Positions 52,681 through 63,914 of a stretch of DNA of 64,000 nt are shown in pieces. The DNA lies in contig JAMXDE010000058.1 of assembly GCA_026770025.1 (NCBI GenBank), positions 326,180-390,179 of the forward strand, given 5' to 3'. The stretch comes from Craspedostauros australis. Taxonomy: Eukaryota; Bacillariophyta; Bacillariophyceae; Mastogloiales; Achnanthaceae. Under the pieces are notes generated by a model. It was not told where the DNA came from. It worked only from the letters and a program-made list of their open reading frames with translations, and ran no database searches. Every line of letters begins with the position of its first letter. Within the stretch, counting starts at the first letter, position 1. The position numbers were made by a program, and so were the translations under genes.

Positions 52681-54555
52681 CTTCGATGGTCATGACCGCA
52701 TGACCGCACAGGCTGTACGAAGGTTCGAACAGAGTACCTATCAGGCTGGACGCTTGGCTGTGGCAACTCCCAGAGTAGATCGTGCTCATGGGAGGTTCCA
52801 TAGTAATACTCATAATCGTAGGACGAGTGGGTCAAGGGTACGGAGCAACTGGCGAGCCTTCCCACAGTTCCTCTTGGATGTCGATGACTCATCATCTTGT
52901 CATCTTGTCTGATTGTTTGTGTTGGTGGTACCGATGTGAAGGGATGCGACGCCGTTGGAGGGGTCGCCATCGCCATTGCCATCGCCGAACAGAGTTGCTT
53001 TGCATGAAGATGACGCATTGGTGACGTGTGTGTCACTGGTTGAATGAACAACGGATGGCAGACAGACGAGTAATCAACAAACGCGCCAAAAATTCTTGAC
53101 GCAACCCAAAACAACGAATCTTCGATTTTGCACATGATCCATCAAGCGACTTCAACACAACCAGAGAGAGAGAGAGAGAGCAAGAAAGATGAAATGGCAT
53201 GACTATGTTTGCATTGATGGAGGTATCAACCAACACTGAGACGTTGTCCGTCAAGCAGCAAAGCAATGAAGCAATGAAGTAACCAAACAAGCGGCGGCTG
53301 CGCAAAATATGGCACGCCAACCAGAATCAACGAAGGCGGTTATGGCAAGAGACTGTGATGATGCCAACGATGATGCTGCTGCTGCTGCTGATGATGATGA
53401 ATGACGCTGATGATGAATGGCAAGCGGCGACAAACAGCGATCCCCAACGTGCCGCATCGCTCAGAAACATCCGAAGGGAAGATACCACACCCACTGCTCC
53501 GGAGTAAAGATGGGCTTGGGACATGGGCAATGGCAGCACCAACAACAGAACCAACAGAAATGGCAAGAAATGTCATGGCCCATGGTGCGGTCTGGATTCA
53601 AGTCATCAGCAGCCGCGCCCACCCACATAAACGTCCGATGCGTTGTCTGAAACGGAGATTCAGCACATGTTGGACGGATACATCTGTGAGATCAAACGCA
53701 GCGACTTTTCCTGAGACCAACAGAGCCATCAGTTCGGAGATGTTCCTCAGTTTCCACTACATGTACCACAGCCAGCCACGCCTGTTCATACCGATGCTCG
53801 AAGCGATACGTCGCAGCCACAAACCGCAAACGATGAGACAGAGGCACTGTCTTTTCAGATCGACAAATGAAAGAAATTGTGTGCAATTACGTCGGCAACT
53901 TCTCCCATTGCTCGTCAGCTTTGTCGGCCATACCTATCGAAAGCCATGCAACCGCTGGCATACGCTTGTGCCCTGCGCGACATCATGCACGAACTGCAGC
54001 ACCACCACCACCAACAACAACAAGCTGACAGCCGTAGTACATCCCGCTCCGTCACGTTGGATTCGATTCCTACAAGGCATGCATGATGCCCGCAGGGTCC
54101 ACCATCGTTTCCCACAAAAACTCCGCTCACATCATCGACACCAACGAACGCGGAAACCATAGGATCGGCAATGACGACCATGACAATGACAGCGGTGGCT
54201 GAACCATCGTCTTCATGTCGCATTGGCCACTGATGTTGCACACCAACGTGCATTACACCAACCGGGATCATCTGCAATTCATGCACAGAAGACCATGCGT
54301 ATCTCGCGGCCCAGCCAGACCGCGCTCCAAACGATACAGGAGTGCAGGGAGCAGCATGCTGTGCACATCACCAAAGGCGACGGTGAAGGCATGGCGGACG
54401 CACCATTCAATGATTGGATCTCAAGTTGCTCCACCTCCTTTCACATAGTTACTATCCTAATGACTATTCTGACGACTATTTTTATCCATCAACTCAATTC
54501 CGTCATGCGTCCAATTCTTGAAAACTTCTGGTATGGCATGGTCTGGTCTGGCAAT
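52681..54555. other. array spacer with decayed acidic/H3-like stretch, unit 2
   Basis: Counterpart of 45.0-46.9 kb. The acidic frame is shifted, giving a 253-codon plus frame (53401-54162) of unusual Arg/His-rich composition that I regard as fortuitous. A (GA)n run lies near 53163. Confidence 0.4.
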
Positions 54556-55400
54556 TCAACCCTCTTCTTCAGCAGCACCGTCCGTCTCAATCATTTTGGA
54601 TGATTTGGTAGTCATAGAGCGGACGAAGTCCACCAATGTCACCCGATCCATGTATGAATCCACTTGCGCGATCCCCTCGTCTTCACCCACAACCTTGTAC
54701 AGCTCCATCATGGACATACGAGTGCACTCATCATCAATACCATCACTCTCCGCTCCCCCATTGCGGAGGATATGAATACCTCCCATCAGTTGAGGTTGTA
54801 GAATCAGTTTGCTTAAATCTAGATGAGTGAACTTATCCTTCTCACTTTCAGCTGCCACTCTCATTGTTGCATCCTTCAACACCACACAGTTGTGTTGATC
54901 AGCGAATATCAACGCATCTATCGTGGTGTCCTCTGTGAGATGCTTGCGGACCAACTCCACTTCAAGAACAAGCTTGAGTCGCCAGAAGCCGAACTCATTG
55001 GCCACAAGGATCAGCTGTTGCAGATCGTCCTGTCCAGTGAGAGTGGGAGTTGGCTGGTGAGAGGCATCTGTATCGTGGTGAGCGTTGGCGTGAGCACCGA
55101 TGTGAGTGACGGCGTTGTCACGAGCGCTGTCATTGAGGGATATCTCGCCTGTGTAGATGCATTGGAGGACGTATCGGACATGGTTTGGTTGAATGTTGGG
55201 AAGAGGGATGGTTGTTTGGATGGAGCCGCGCCGTCTTCGGTGTCATCATTCGTGTGCTGATGTTGGATTCCTTTGTCGATCAGTGTCTCAATGGATGGGA
55301 TGGTGATCATCAGGACTTCGGCGTTTGCCTTGGTTAGTTGCTGTTAGTCGCCCTGTCCACACAAGAAGATGGTGTCTGTCCTGTTCCCAGTTTAGAAGGA
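54556..55400 (-). pseudogene. BTB-like segment of ankyrin/BTB copy 3, broken
   Basis: The C-terminal 149 codons are open and keep FGFWRLKLVLEVE, but a one-base loss near 55.23 kb shifts the strand before VRYVLQCIYTG, and TAA at 55344-55346 interrupts the first BTB strand as in copy 1. Confidence 0.65.
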
Positions 55401-56191
55401 TTGAGTCGGTCTTCTCCAATGCTGACGTTGGTCCTCTTGTGGCTACTGTGCTTGTGTTCATTCTCTTGGCTCTTTCGCTTCAACTGCTGTCTCAACTGTT
55501 CTTGTGGCTGTTCATTTGCTTGTTCGTTTTGTTGTAAGCATTGTTGCAGTTGTTGCAATTGTGGGTGAGCTGAAGGCGAAAGTCCTCTAATGAGGGACTC
55601 CATACACTCCAAGTGGCCGTTGTGACATGCCACATGAAGGGGAGTTTCACCATTGTCGTTGTTGCAGTTGACGTCAGCCCCACATGATCTGATGAGATAC
55701 TCCACACACTCCAGGTGGCCGTTGCGGCATGCGTCATGAAGGGGAGTGTCACCATCGCTGTCTTGGCAGTTGACGTTCGCCTCACATGATTCGATGAGGT
55801 ACACCACACACTCCAGCTGGCCGTAGTGGCATGCCCAATGAAGGGGAGTGGAACCATCGTTGCCTTTGCAGTTGATGTTCGCCTCACATGATTCGATGAG
55901 GTACTTCACACACTCCAGCTGGCCGTAGTGGCATGCGTCATGAAGGGGAGTGGAACCAAAGTCGTCTTTGCAGTTGACGTCAGCCCCACATGATTTGATG
56001 AGGTACTCCACACACTCCAGGTGGCCCTCAATGCATGCCCAATGAAGGGGAGTCCAACCAATCTCGTTTGTAACCTTGTTGACATCAACTTCTTCATTCT
56101 GTATCTGGTTCTGCTTCTTCCATTCCTCCAACACCCACAAGTCACCTGCCTCGGCAGCACCAAGGAGTTGTTCGTTCGTAACATTCGGCAT
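55334..56191 (-). CDS. ankyrin-repeat protein, array copy 3 (5 repeats)
   Basis: 285 residues: start MPNVTNEQLLGAAEAGDLWV, five 34-residue repeats (TPLHWACIEGH, TPLHDACHYGQ, TPLHWACHYGQ, TPLHDACRNGH, TPLHVACHNGH), Gln-rich helix and basic tail. The last part overlaps BTB-encoding DNA in another frame. Intact as an ankyrin frame; protein partner unknown. Confidence 0.7.
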   Translation of the reverse strand: MPNVTNEQLLGAAEAGDLWVLEEWKKQNQIQNEEVDVNKVTNEIGWTPLHWACIEGHLECVEYLIKSCGADVNCKDDFGSTPLHDACHYGQLECVKYLIESCEANINCKGNDGSTPLHWACHYGQLECVVYLIESCEANVNCQDSDGDTPLHDACRNGHLECVEYLIRSCGADVNCNNDNGETPLHVACHNGHLECMESLIRGLSPSAHPQLQQLQQCLQQNEQANEQPQEQLRQQLKRKSQENEHKHSSHKRTNVSIGEDRLNPSKLGTGQTPSSCVDRATNSN

Positions 56192-56889
56192 GTTGAGAGG
56201 ATGGTTGATGGTTGGTGGTCTTTTGGCGTTGGATTGGCTGTCGAGGAAGTGTGTGATCTGAGCTATTATGCCTATGGCAGAGATATCGATGGTGTGTCTT
56301 CAATAGCTTGTAGTAGCACGCGTATCATACACTGCGTGATGAATAGTAGTATGAATGGCAATTCGATGTCTGTTGTTGATGTGCTCGAGTATGGGGTTGT
56401 GTGGTGTTGAGTGACGCGTCTTGTTGTCTGTGCCTCCTCTTGATCACTCCCTCTGGTTTGTGCGGTTTGGATCCTTTTGTTCTCATCCATCACGAAAATG
56501 TCCACAGACAACAAGGGAAGGAAGGAAACACGTTCCCACCACAACAGAGTTCTCTTTTGTGGGGCATCGAAAACCCGAATCTTCGACTGATTCGACTACG
56601 ATCAAGACCAGCGAAGAAGATCAACGAATGCGAAAGATTGTTGATGGTCATACCCAAGTGGTTCGAAATGGTCGTTGGGTGTTTCCATTGGTCTGGACAG
56701 TCTTGTGGCTTGGGTCTGCCTCCGACACATTGACTTCAGTCACAATCAACACCACATCAATTCGAAGCAAACAACGCGAAAGTCTCCGGAGGCAGATACA
56801 CAGATACACAGAGATACAGAGAGACAGAGGGAGCTGCCATCACCACCATCGTGGGCCATGCTTGCTTGCGTCATTGTGGCATCTGCTGT
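56192..56889 (-). promoter_or_regulatory. upstream region of ankyrin copy 3
   Basis: Matches 40.66-41.45 kb up to the TGTGGCATCTGC word near 56885, where array homology stops. No gene seen. Confidence 0.45.
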
Positions 56890-57440
56890 TGAAGCAATGG
56901 CTCCTTCACCGGCCTCTACCTGGCAGTGAACCAAACGGCAAACCAGATGAAGAGCAATGGGATTGTTGTTGTGGTGTAATCAGATATTTTAAACTGGATT
57001 TATGGCTGGTTGCTGCCAATGTCCAGTTTGTTGTTGTTTGCTTGTGTTTGCTTGCTTGGTGTTGGTGGTGGCTACCAGTTGTAGTGTTGCAACGACGAAT
57101 GACGTCACTGGCATTTCCTGGTTTCTTTGGTTTCGTGCCATCTGTCTGTCCTCACAATTTGAGCATCTTCTCCAACAATCACCATCCAAATCACTGCGAT
57201 TGACTCAACCGAGTGCAATCGTATCTCTTGGCATCACCGGAAGATCCACGCATCCCCTCCCCACAAAGTTGCCCAAAAACCCCAACCAGGATGCCAGGCA
57301 CACAACAACACAATCCGGTGTCACCAAATCCAACACAACAACAGACACTCCATCAAAGCTTGAGCGAAGAGTCCAAGGACAGCCCATAGAATACCATCAC
57401 CGCCGATACTCACACAGCACATCCCCACTTCTTCTCCAAA

Positions 57441-58703
57441 ATGACGCAACCTTCCTGGACTCCAGCGAAAGCGAGGATGCTTTGCCTCGCCTACCTGGAA
57501 ATCAAGAAGGAACCAGGCAAATGCAAAAACGGAACTTGGCCTCTCATTTTTGAGAATTTCAAGCGCCGCATCGCGCAGTACAACGAAAGGATGGCAATAA
57601 AGAGATCGAACAGAGGATACGGCGGCAGAAACGATGGCAACTTCGGCGATGATTTTGATGTCGTCTCATGCACGGCTTCTGCAGATAGTCTCAGACACGT
57701 CTTGGACACCCTCCGGCGTTCCACTCTGCAACTTCGAAAGATTCTTCCGCCAACACCTCACACTTCACCGGAAGCTGAATTTGAATGGATCGCAGATTGG
57801 CGCGAATCGTGCGACAAGAGATTCAGACACTCTCGTCTCAACGTCCACGCCCTCGTGGAGTGCTGGAGACTTCTGAAGGACGCGCCACAAATTGCAGATG
57901 CTTCCTCACCTGCCTCTGTCTCTGCTCAGTCCTATCCACAACCCACACTTCGACCTTTTCGCCTCCTCGCACGCAAATCAGTCGCGGCATCAGTCCGCGC
58001 TCGCAACCGTTGCAACCATCAAGGTCCATCGCCTCATGGTGAGACTGGCGGCGATGATGCAAGCGAAGACGAAGACAATTCCGTCAGAACGAGCAGGGAC
58101 GATCAACACAATCTAGACGATGACGACGACGATGATGACGACGACGATAACGAGTACGCGCCTGCCACTGTCACCAGCTACGACAACACGGAGAGCAGCA
58201 GCGACAACGACAGCGCCACCCAGATGCGGGGATCCAATGACCAACAGGCGACGACTGCCTATGCCTCATCACGCAAACGCAAGCGTCGTGGCGTATCCGC
58301 AGATGCTGACAGGAGCACGCGTATCGTCTTCAAAGGCGATGAGGAGGACGGCAACACGGATGATAGCGCCCATGTGGAAAACAGCGACGCTGCCGGAGAC
58401 GACAATAACGTTGCCACAACAGCCAGTCGTCGCCAGCATCGCGGACGCCGTCGTGACAACACAGACGGCACGTCGCAGGTGCGTTCAGAAACAGCGCAAG
58501 TCACGCGAACAGAAGACCGAAACTCCGCAAGAAGCACATCACTCCAATGCAGCGAGGAGATGGACATGATTCGCGAGGAACTCCGGCTTGCCAAACTCAA
58601 GCGCAACTACCACGATCTGCGCCTTCAGGAACTCAATCTGAAGCTTCAGGTTGCTGAGGCGAAGAAAGAAATGGAGGAAGCGCATCACAATCGCTCGGAA
58701 TGA
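57441..58703 (+). CDS. SANT/Myb-like protein with C-terminal coiled coil, paralog 1
   Basis: 420 residues. N-terminal region MTQPSWTPAKARMLCLAYLE ... TWPLIFENFKRRI resembles a Myb/SANT-like (trihelix-type) DNA-binding module, with a second conserved helical part (EWIADWRESCDKRF, ALVECWRLLKDAPQ). A Ser/Asp-rich acidic middle with an Asp run (about 220-235) and basic SRKRKRRG patch (possible nuclear signal) follows, then a C-terminal coiled coil of about 45 residues (EEMDMIREELRLAKLKRNYH). This plan occurs in transcription factors and in transposon-derived Myb/SANT proteins. No transposase is nearby. Tandem paralog at 59542. Confidence 0.72.
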   Translation: MTQPSWTPAKARMLCLAYLEIKKEPGKCKNGTWPLIFENFKRRIAQYNERMAIKRSNRGYGGRNDGNFGDDFDVVSCTASADSLRHVLDTLRRSTLQLRKILPPTPHTSPEAEFEWIADWRESCDKRFRHSRLNVHALVECWRLLKDAPQIADASSPASVSAQSYPQPTLRPFRLLARKSVAASVRARNRCNHQGPSPHGETGGDDASEDEDNSVRTSRDDQHNLDDDDDDDDDDDNEYAPATVTSYDNTESSSDNDSATQMRGSNDQQATTAYASSRKRKRRGVSADADRSTRIVFKGDEEDGNTDDSAHVENSDAAGDDNNVATTASRRQHRGRRRDNTDGTSQVRSETAQVTRTEDRNSARSTSLQCSEEMDMIREELRLAKLKRNYHDLRLQELNLKLQVAEAKKEMEEAHHNRSE

Positions 58704-59541
58704 AGGCATTGGGTGTCCAACTTTCACATGCGTGGATGGATGGAGAGGTGGAGCAATGGGGAAATCGGAGAAGGGGTGTGTATGCAGGATCCGATCGGTG
58801 GTGCCACTTTCAGGTGGGGTGGACATTCTGAAGAATATTTGAAGAATGTAATACAATAGAACAGATCACAGTTTGCACGGGCATGCGACCTTCTCTCTCC
58901 CATTAAGACTTCTGGATATGATCGTGCACTAGCTTACGAATGGTGTTTCGTGAATGCTTGTCGAGTTTGCGATAGTCGGAGCAGGTAGATACCACCCTCT
59001 CCACAAACGCAGATCGCAGAATACACGTACACGCCATAGGATGGTGCGAGTGAATGGCGCAATTCAAACGACGAACAACGAAACAGAAACCTTGGCCGCT
59101 CTGAACGCAGTTTTGGTCCGTTGAGTCGATCCGCCTTTTCCGTCCACACAATGCGCGTGTACGCACGAAGGAGGCAAGTTCGCGAAATTGATCCACATCA
59201 AATCATCAGAAACCAATGCGGATTCAAATCTCCATCAATGAGAAGTGCCATGCACATCGGCACCAAGTCACATCAAGACCGATGCTCGACGTCCATCGTC
59301 AATCATAACGGCAACAGCAACAGCAGCAGAAGAAGCAACAGAGAGGCATCACACACCAATCGCCGCGTTGATCTTCCAACTTCACCTGCGCAGAAGACTG
59401 ACGTTCAAACTTGTTTTCTTCTGCTTCGTCTTCATCGCTCGCAACTGCATCCACGAAACAAGAGCCAGCGCCATCGTCGATCATAGGGCAACGTATGCCA
59501 TCAAAGGAGACACTCAAACAGTACAAATCCACTCCTTCACG
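58704..59541 (+). promoter_or_regulatory. intergenic region before SANT-like paralog 2
   Basis: An in-frame ATG at 59245 would add 99 Arg/His/Thr-rich residues not seen in paralog 1, so it is treated as upstream DNA. No other gene seen. Confidence 0.45.
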
Positions 59542-60801
59542 ATGCCGCCTCTTGGCTGGACTCCAACGAAAGCGAGGTTTCTTTGCCTCGCCTTTTTGGA
59601 AGTAAATAAGAAACCACTCAAGCGTGGGGAACGACCTTGGCCTCTCATCCTGAAGATGTTCAACCAGAGCATCGACCAATACAACCAAGAATTGGATGGA
59701 AAGCTCGCAAGCGGAGGCGTCACCAACGATGATGAAGCAGCATCTAATGTCCACATACCGCTACACTCAAACCAATACAGTCTCGGAGCCTTCTTCAACA
59801 GAATCCGGCGCCCTGTCCTCCAACTTCGAGAACATCGCCCATCGACTCCGCACATGTCGGAAGAAGCCGACGTGCGATGGATTGCAGATTGGTACCAGTC
59901 ACACAAGACGGAAGGCGAAAACTGTTCTCTCAGCGTCGAGATACTCGCGGCTTGTTGGAAGGTGCTGAAGGATGCTCCCCAGCTTGCGGAGAGATCGTCG
60001 CAAGCCACTATCTCTCCCGAATCCAGCCCGCGACCATCACCGAGACCTTCACTCACCTCCGCAAAGACCGGCATGGAGTTCCCCACAAGTGCACCCGGCT
60101 GTCACGACGATCAATGCTCCGACGACAGTGACCAGGAGAGTGAAGACGAAACCGAAGATGAGAGCGGCGATGGGAGCGACGACGGGAGCGGCGATGAAAA
60201 AGAACAAGATGACGGGAGCACCCCCATTCCACCAAATGATGACGACAACAAGTCTGTATGCGAAAGTGACGGCAACAACGGTAGCGACGGGAACGATGGC
60301 GCTATCGATCGTGACCGCGGAGACGATGAAAAGGAACAGAAACATCTCGGGTTTCGCCATACGAGGATCCGCATCCGATCAAAGAAGCGGAAGCGGAGAA
60401 CCCAGTCAACTAGCAATGAGACAGGATCCGCTCACAGCCATAGTGCGACCAATGATGATGATATCGCTGGCGATATTGTGGTTGCGGACGAAGTCACATC
60501 GTCCAATGATATCAGTGCTGGGGGAACTCGCCGCGCTCCTTCTCTTCCAGATCATCGTCCGAGTCCTCATTCTCGTGGTTCCAACAGCATCAACAGCACT
60601 AACACCAATCCACAACACGACAGGTCATCGTCTCAGCACAAGCGGAAGACAAAGAAGATTAAAATGCTTGAGCACAAGCTCCGGGTGGCGAAACTCGAGC
60701 GGATATGCCAGGATATTCGCGTTCGGCAACTAGATCTCAAGATGCAGCTGGCGAAGGCGAAGCAACGATTGGAAGAGGCACGTGGACATCCACACATGTG
60801 A
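59542..60801 (+). CDS. SANT/Myb-like protein with C-terminal coiled coil, paralog 2
   Basis: 419 residues from the ATG at 59542, chosen because MPPLGWTPTKARFLCLAFLE then aligns with paralog 1 and the lengths agree (419 and 420). Same plan: SANT-like N-terminus (PWPLILKMFNQSIDQYNQ), conserved WIADWYQSH and AACWKVLKDAPQLAE, acidic Ser/Asp/Gly middle, basic KKRKRRTQ patch, and C-terminal coiled coil (LEHKLRVAKLERICQDIRVR). The two ends are conserved while the middle differs, indicating selection on the DNA-binding-like and coil regions. Probable nuclear protein. Confidence 0.72.
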   Translation: MPPLGWTPTKARFLCLAFLEVNKKPLKRGERPWPLILKMFNQSIDQYNQELDGKLASGGVTNDDEAASNVHIPLHSNQYSLGAFFNRIRRPVLQLREHRPSTPHMSEEADVRWIADWYQSHKTEGENCSLSVEILAACWKVLKDAPQLAERSSQATISPESSPRPSPRPSLTSAKTGMEFPTSAPGCHDDQCSDDSDQESEDETEDESGDGSDDGSGDEKEQDDGSTPIPPNDDDNKSVCESDGNNGSDGNDGAIDRDRGDDEKEQKHLGFRHTRIRIRSKKRKRRTQSTSNETGSAHSHSATNDDDIAGDIVVADEVTSSNDISAGGTRRAPSLPDHRPSPHSRGSNSINSTNTNPQHDRSSSQHKRKTKKIKMLEHKLRVAKLERICQDIRVRQLDLKMQLAKAKQRLEEARGHPHM

Positions 60802-61103
60802 AGGTGGAGGGTGTAAAGGATTGAGGTTGAATCAGTCGCTCAGCAAGCATGTGATCATCAACTGTCATAATGGGAGCGAAACGATCTTGTCCAGTTGTGC
60901 AGGTCACAACTGTCCGCTGTGGTCGTTTCTTTTGTGGTGTAGAATACATAACGCTACTCAATAGAATATGTAATTACCATCCGCGGTCTGACTGCGAATA
61001 CTCTCCCTCCGATAACTAACTCGAGTCCTCTTTTCATCATCTCAATTCCGTCATGCGTCCAATTCTTGAAAACTTCTGGTATGGCATGGTCTGGTGTGGC
61101 AAT

Positions 61104-61967
61104 TCAACCCTCTTCTTCAGCAGCACCGTCCGTCTCAATCATTTTGGATGATTTGGTAGTCATAGAGCGGACGAAGTCCACCAATGTCACCCAATCCATG
61201 TATGAATCCACTTGCGCGATCCCCTCGTCTTCACCCACAACCTTGTACAGCTCCACCATGGACATGTGGCTGTACTCATCATCAATACCATCACTCTCCG
61301 CTCCCCCATCGCGGAGGATATGAATGCCTCCCATCAGTTGAGGTTGTAGAATTAGTTTGCTTAAATCTAGATGAGTGAACGTATCCTTCTCACTTTCAGC
61401 TGCCATTCTCATCGCCATATCCTTCAACACCACGCAGTTGTGCTGATGAGCGAATATCAACACATCTATCATGCTGTCTTCTGTGAAATGCTTGCGGGCC
61501 AACTCCACTTCAAGAACAAGCTTGAGTCGCCAGAAGCCAAACTCGTTGGCCACAAGGATCAGCTGTTGCAGATCATCCTGTCCAGTGAGGATGGGAGTTG
61601 ACTGGTGAGAGGCATCTGTATCGTGGTGAGCATCAGCATGAGCACCGACATGCGCAGCAGCGTTGTCACGAGCGCTGTCATTCAAGGATATCTTGCCTGT
61701 GTAGATGCATTGGAGGACGTATCGGACATGGTTTGGTTGAAGGTTGGGAAGAGGGATGGTTGTTTGGGCGGGGGGCACGTAGCCTTCGGTGTCATCATTC
61801 GCGTGCTGATGTCGGATTCCTTTGTCGATCAGTGTCTCAATGGAGGGGACATTGATCATCAGGACTTCGGTGTTTGCCTTGATTCGTTGTTGTTGGTCGC
61901 CCTGTCCACACAAGAAGATGTTGTCTGTCCTGTTGTCGGTTTGGAAGGATCTGAGCTGTCTTCTCAA
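61104..61967 (-). CDS. BTB-like segment of ankyrin/BTB copy 4 (most complete)
   Basis: An open frame of about 287 codons (no ATG at its head) contains all visible parts: DNIFLCGQGDQQQRIKANTE with VLMINVPSIETLID (first strand and helix of BTB), VRYVLQCIYTGKISLND, ILVANEFGFWRLKLVLEVEL, and ALIFAHQ-type helix VLIFAHQHNCVVLKDMAMR, then a C-terminal tail ending GAAEEEG. BTB domains dimerise and often bind cullin-3. It lies one frame away from the ankyrin frame, whose stop overlaps its beginning, so joining would need an intron near 61.95-62.05 kb. Candidate acceptors AACAG or GACAG exist, but donors are weak. Confidence 0.6.
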   Translation of the reverse strand: MRRQLRSFQTDNRTDNIFLCGQGDQQQRIKANTEVLMINVPSIETLIDKGIRHQHANDDTEGYVPPAQTTIPLPNLQPNHVRYVLQCIYTGKISLNDSARDNAAAHVGAHADAHHDTDASHQSTPILTGQDDLQQLILVANEFGFWRLKLVLEVELARKHFTEDSMIDVLIFAHQHNCVVLKDMAMRMAAESEKDTFTHLDLSKLILQPQLMGGIHILRDGGAESDGIDDEYSHMSMVELYKVVGEDEGIAQVDSYMDWVTLVDFVRSMTTKSSKMIETDGAAEEEG

Positions 61968-62045
61968 ATGCTGACGTTGGTCCTCTTGTGGTTACTGTGT
62001 TTGTGTTCATTCTCTTGCTTCTTCCGCTTCAACTGGTGTCTCGAC

Positions 62046-62079
<34 letters not shown>

Positions 62080-63914
62080 CCTTCGGCTTCAACTGCTGTC
62101 CCAACTGTTCTTGTGGTTGTTCATTCTCTTGCTCGTTTTGTTGCCAGCGTTGTTGCAGTTGTGGGTGAACTGAAGGCGAAAGTCCTCTAATGAGGGACTC
62201 GATACACTCCAGCTGGCCTTTGTGGCATGCCCAATGAAGGGGAGTGTCACCATCGTCATCTTTGCAGTTGATGTCCGCCTCACATGATTCGGTGAGGTAC
62301 TCCACGCACTCCAGGTGGCCGTTGTAGCATGCCCAATGAAGGGGAGTGGAACCATGGTTGGTTTTACAGTTGATGTCAGCCCTGCATGATTCGATGAGGT
62401 ACTCCACACACTCCAGCTGGCCTTTGTAGCATGCCCAATGAAGGGGAGTCCGACCATAGTTGGCTTTGCAGTTGACGTTCGCTCCACCTGATTCGGTGAG
62501 GTACTCCACGCACTCCAGGTGGCCGTCGTGGCATGCCTCATGAAGGGGAGTGAGACCATTGTTGTCTTTGCAGTTGATGTTCGCCTCACATGATTCGATG
62601 AGGTACTTCACACACTCCAGGTGGCCGTTGCGGCATGCCTCATGAAGGGGAGTGAGACCATTGTTGTTTTGGCAGTTGATGTTCGCCTCACATGATTCGA
62701 AGAGGTACTTCACACACTCCAACTGGCCGCTGTGGCATGCCTCATGAAGGGGAGTGAGACCATTGTTGTTTTGGCAGTTGATGTTCGCCTCACATGATTC
62801 GAAGAGGTACTTCACACACTCCAACTGGCCGCTGTGGCATGCCTCATGAAGGGGAGTGAGACCATCGCTGTCTTGGCAGTTGACGTTCGCCTCACATGAT
62901 TCGATGAGGTACTCCACACACTCCAGCTGGCCTTTGTAGCATGCCCAATGAAGGGGAGTCCGACCATAGTTGGCTTTGCAGTTGACGTTCGCTCCACCTG
63001 ATTCGGTGAGGTACTCCACGCACTCCAGCTGGCCTTTGTAGCATGCCCAATGAAGGGGAGTGTCACCATTGTTGTCTTTGCAGTTGATGTTCGCCTCACA
63101 TGATTCAATGAGGTACTCCACGCACTCCAGCTGGCCGTTGCGGCATGCCCAATGAAGGGGAGTGGAACCATTGTTGTCTTGGCAGTTGATGTTCGCCTCA
63201 CATGATTCAATGAGGTACTTCACACACTCCAGCTTGCCTTTGCGGCATGCCCAATGAAGGGGAGTGGAACCATTGTTGTTTTGGCAGTTGATGTTCGCCT
63301 CACATGATTCGAAGAGGTACTTCACACACTCCAGCTTGCCTTTGCGGCATGCATCATGAAGGGGAGTGGAACCATTGTTGTTTTGGCAGTTGATGTTCGC
63401 CTCACATGATTCGATGAGGTACTTCACACACTCCAGGTGGCCGTTGCGGCATGCCTCATGAAGGGGAGTGAGACCATTGTTGTTTTGGCAGTTGATGTTC
63501 GCCTCACATGATTCGAAGAGGTACTTCACACACTCCAACTGGCCGCTGTGGCATGCCTCATGAAGGGGAGTGAGACCATTGTTGTTTTGGCAGTTGACGT
63601 TTGCCTCACATGATTCGAAGAGGTACTTCACACACTCCAACTGGCCGCTGTGGCATGCCTTATGAAGGGGAGTGAGACCATTGTTGTTTTGGCAGTTGAC
63701 GTTTGCCTCACATGATTCAATGAGGTACTTCACACACTCCAGCTGGCCTTTGTAGCATGCATAATGGAGGGGAGTGGAACCAACCGAGTTTTGTAACCTT
63801 GTTGACATCAACTCCTTCATTCTGCGTCTTGTTCTGCTTCTTCCATTCCTTCAACACTGACAAGTCACCTGCCTCGGCAGCATCAAGGAGTTGTTCGTTC
63901 GTAACATTCGGCAT
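61964..63914 (-). pseudogene. ankyrin-repeat gene, array copy 4 (16 repeats), frameshifted near its start
   Basis: The conserved start (MPNVTNEQLLDAAEAGDLSV, ATG at 63914) leaves frame after KVTK because of one extra base near 63788 relative to copy 3; the original frame ends at 63717. The ankyrin frame is open from 63820 to 61964 and encodes 16 repeats of 34 residues (TPLHEACHSGQLECVKYLFE type), then a run of about 11 Gln and the basic tail. A late ATG at 63820 could start an ankyrin-only product that misses just the leader. Blocks of repeats are duplicated within the gene (repeats 2-4 match 10-12; 8-9 match 13-14). Confidence 0.7.

Larger units (their letters stand above)
46896..54555. repeat. 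array unit 2
   Basis: Same order as unit 1, 7.66 kb. Base-level similarity to unit 1 is high over all blocks, with scattered small indels and fewer ankyrin repeats. Confidence 0.8.
54556..56889. repeat. array unit 3 (partial)
   Basis: BTB segment, ankyrin gene and upstream DNA only; cut off at the unique SANT-gene segment. Confidence 0.8.
56890..61033. other. unique 4.1-kb segment inside the ankyrin/BTB array
   Basis: Array homology stops near 56889 and resumes near 61034 with AATTCCGTCATGCGTCCAAT (also at 54500). This segment stands where other units have block X, the Ser/Arg frames and the acidic stretch. It holds two SANT-like paralogs. Confidence 0.7.

Noticed and set aside
53401-54162. 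253-codon plus frame in array unit 2
   Set aside because: Broken in unit 1, odd Arg/His/Met composition, no domain; likely open by chance after frameshift.
59245-59541. 99-residue N-terminal extension of SANT-like paralog 2
   Set aside because: Not present in paralog 1; composition looks untranslated; the ATG at 59542 aligns with the paralog's start.
62200-63780. Regular 102-base repeats resembling a CRISPR-like array
   Set aside because: The repeats encode contiguous 34-residue ankyrin units in one frame; there are no separate spacers, and the genome is eukaryotic.
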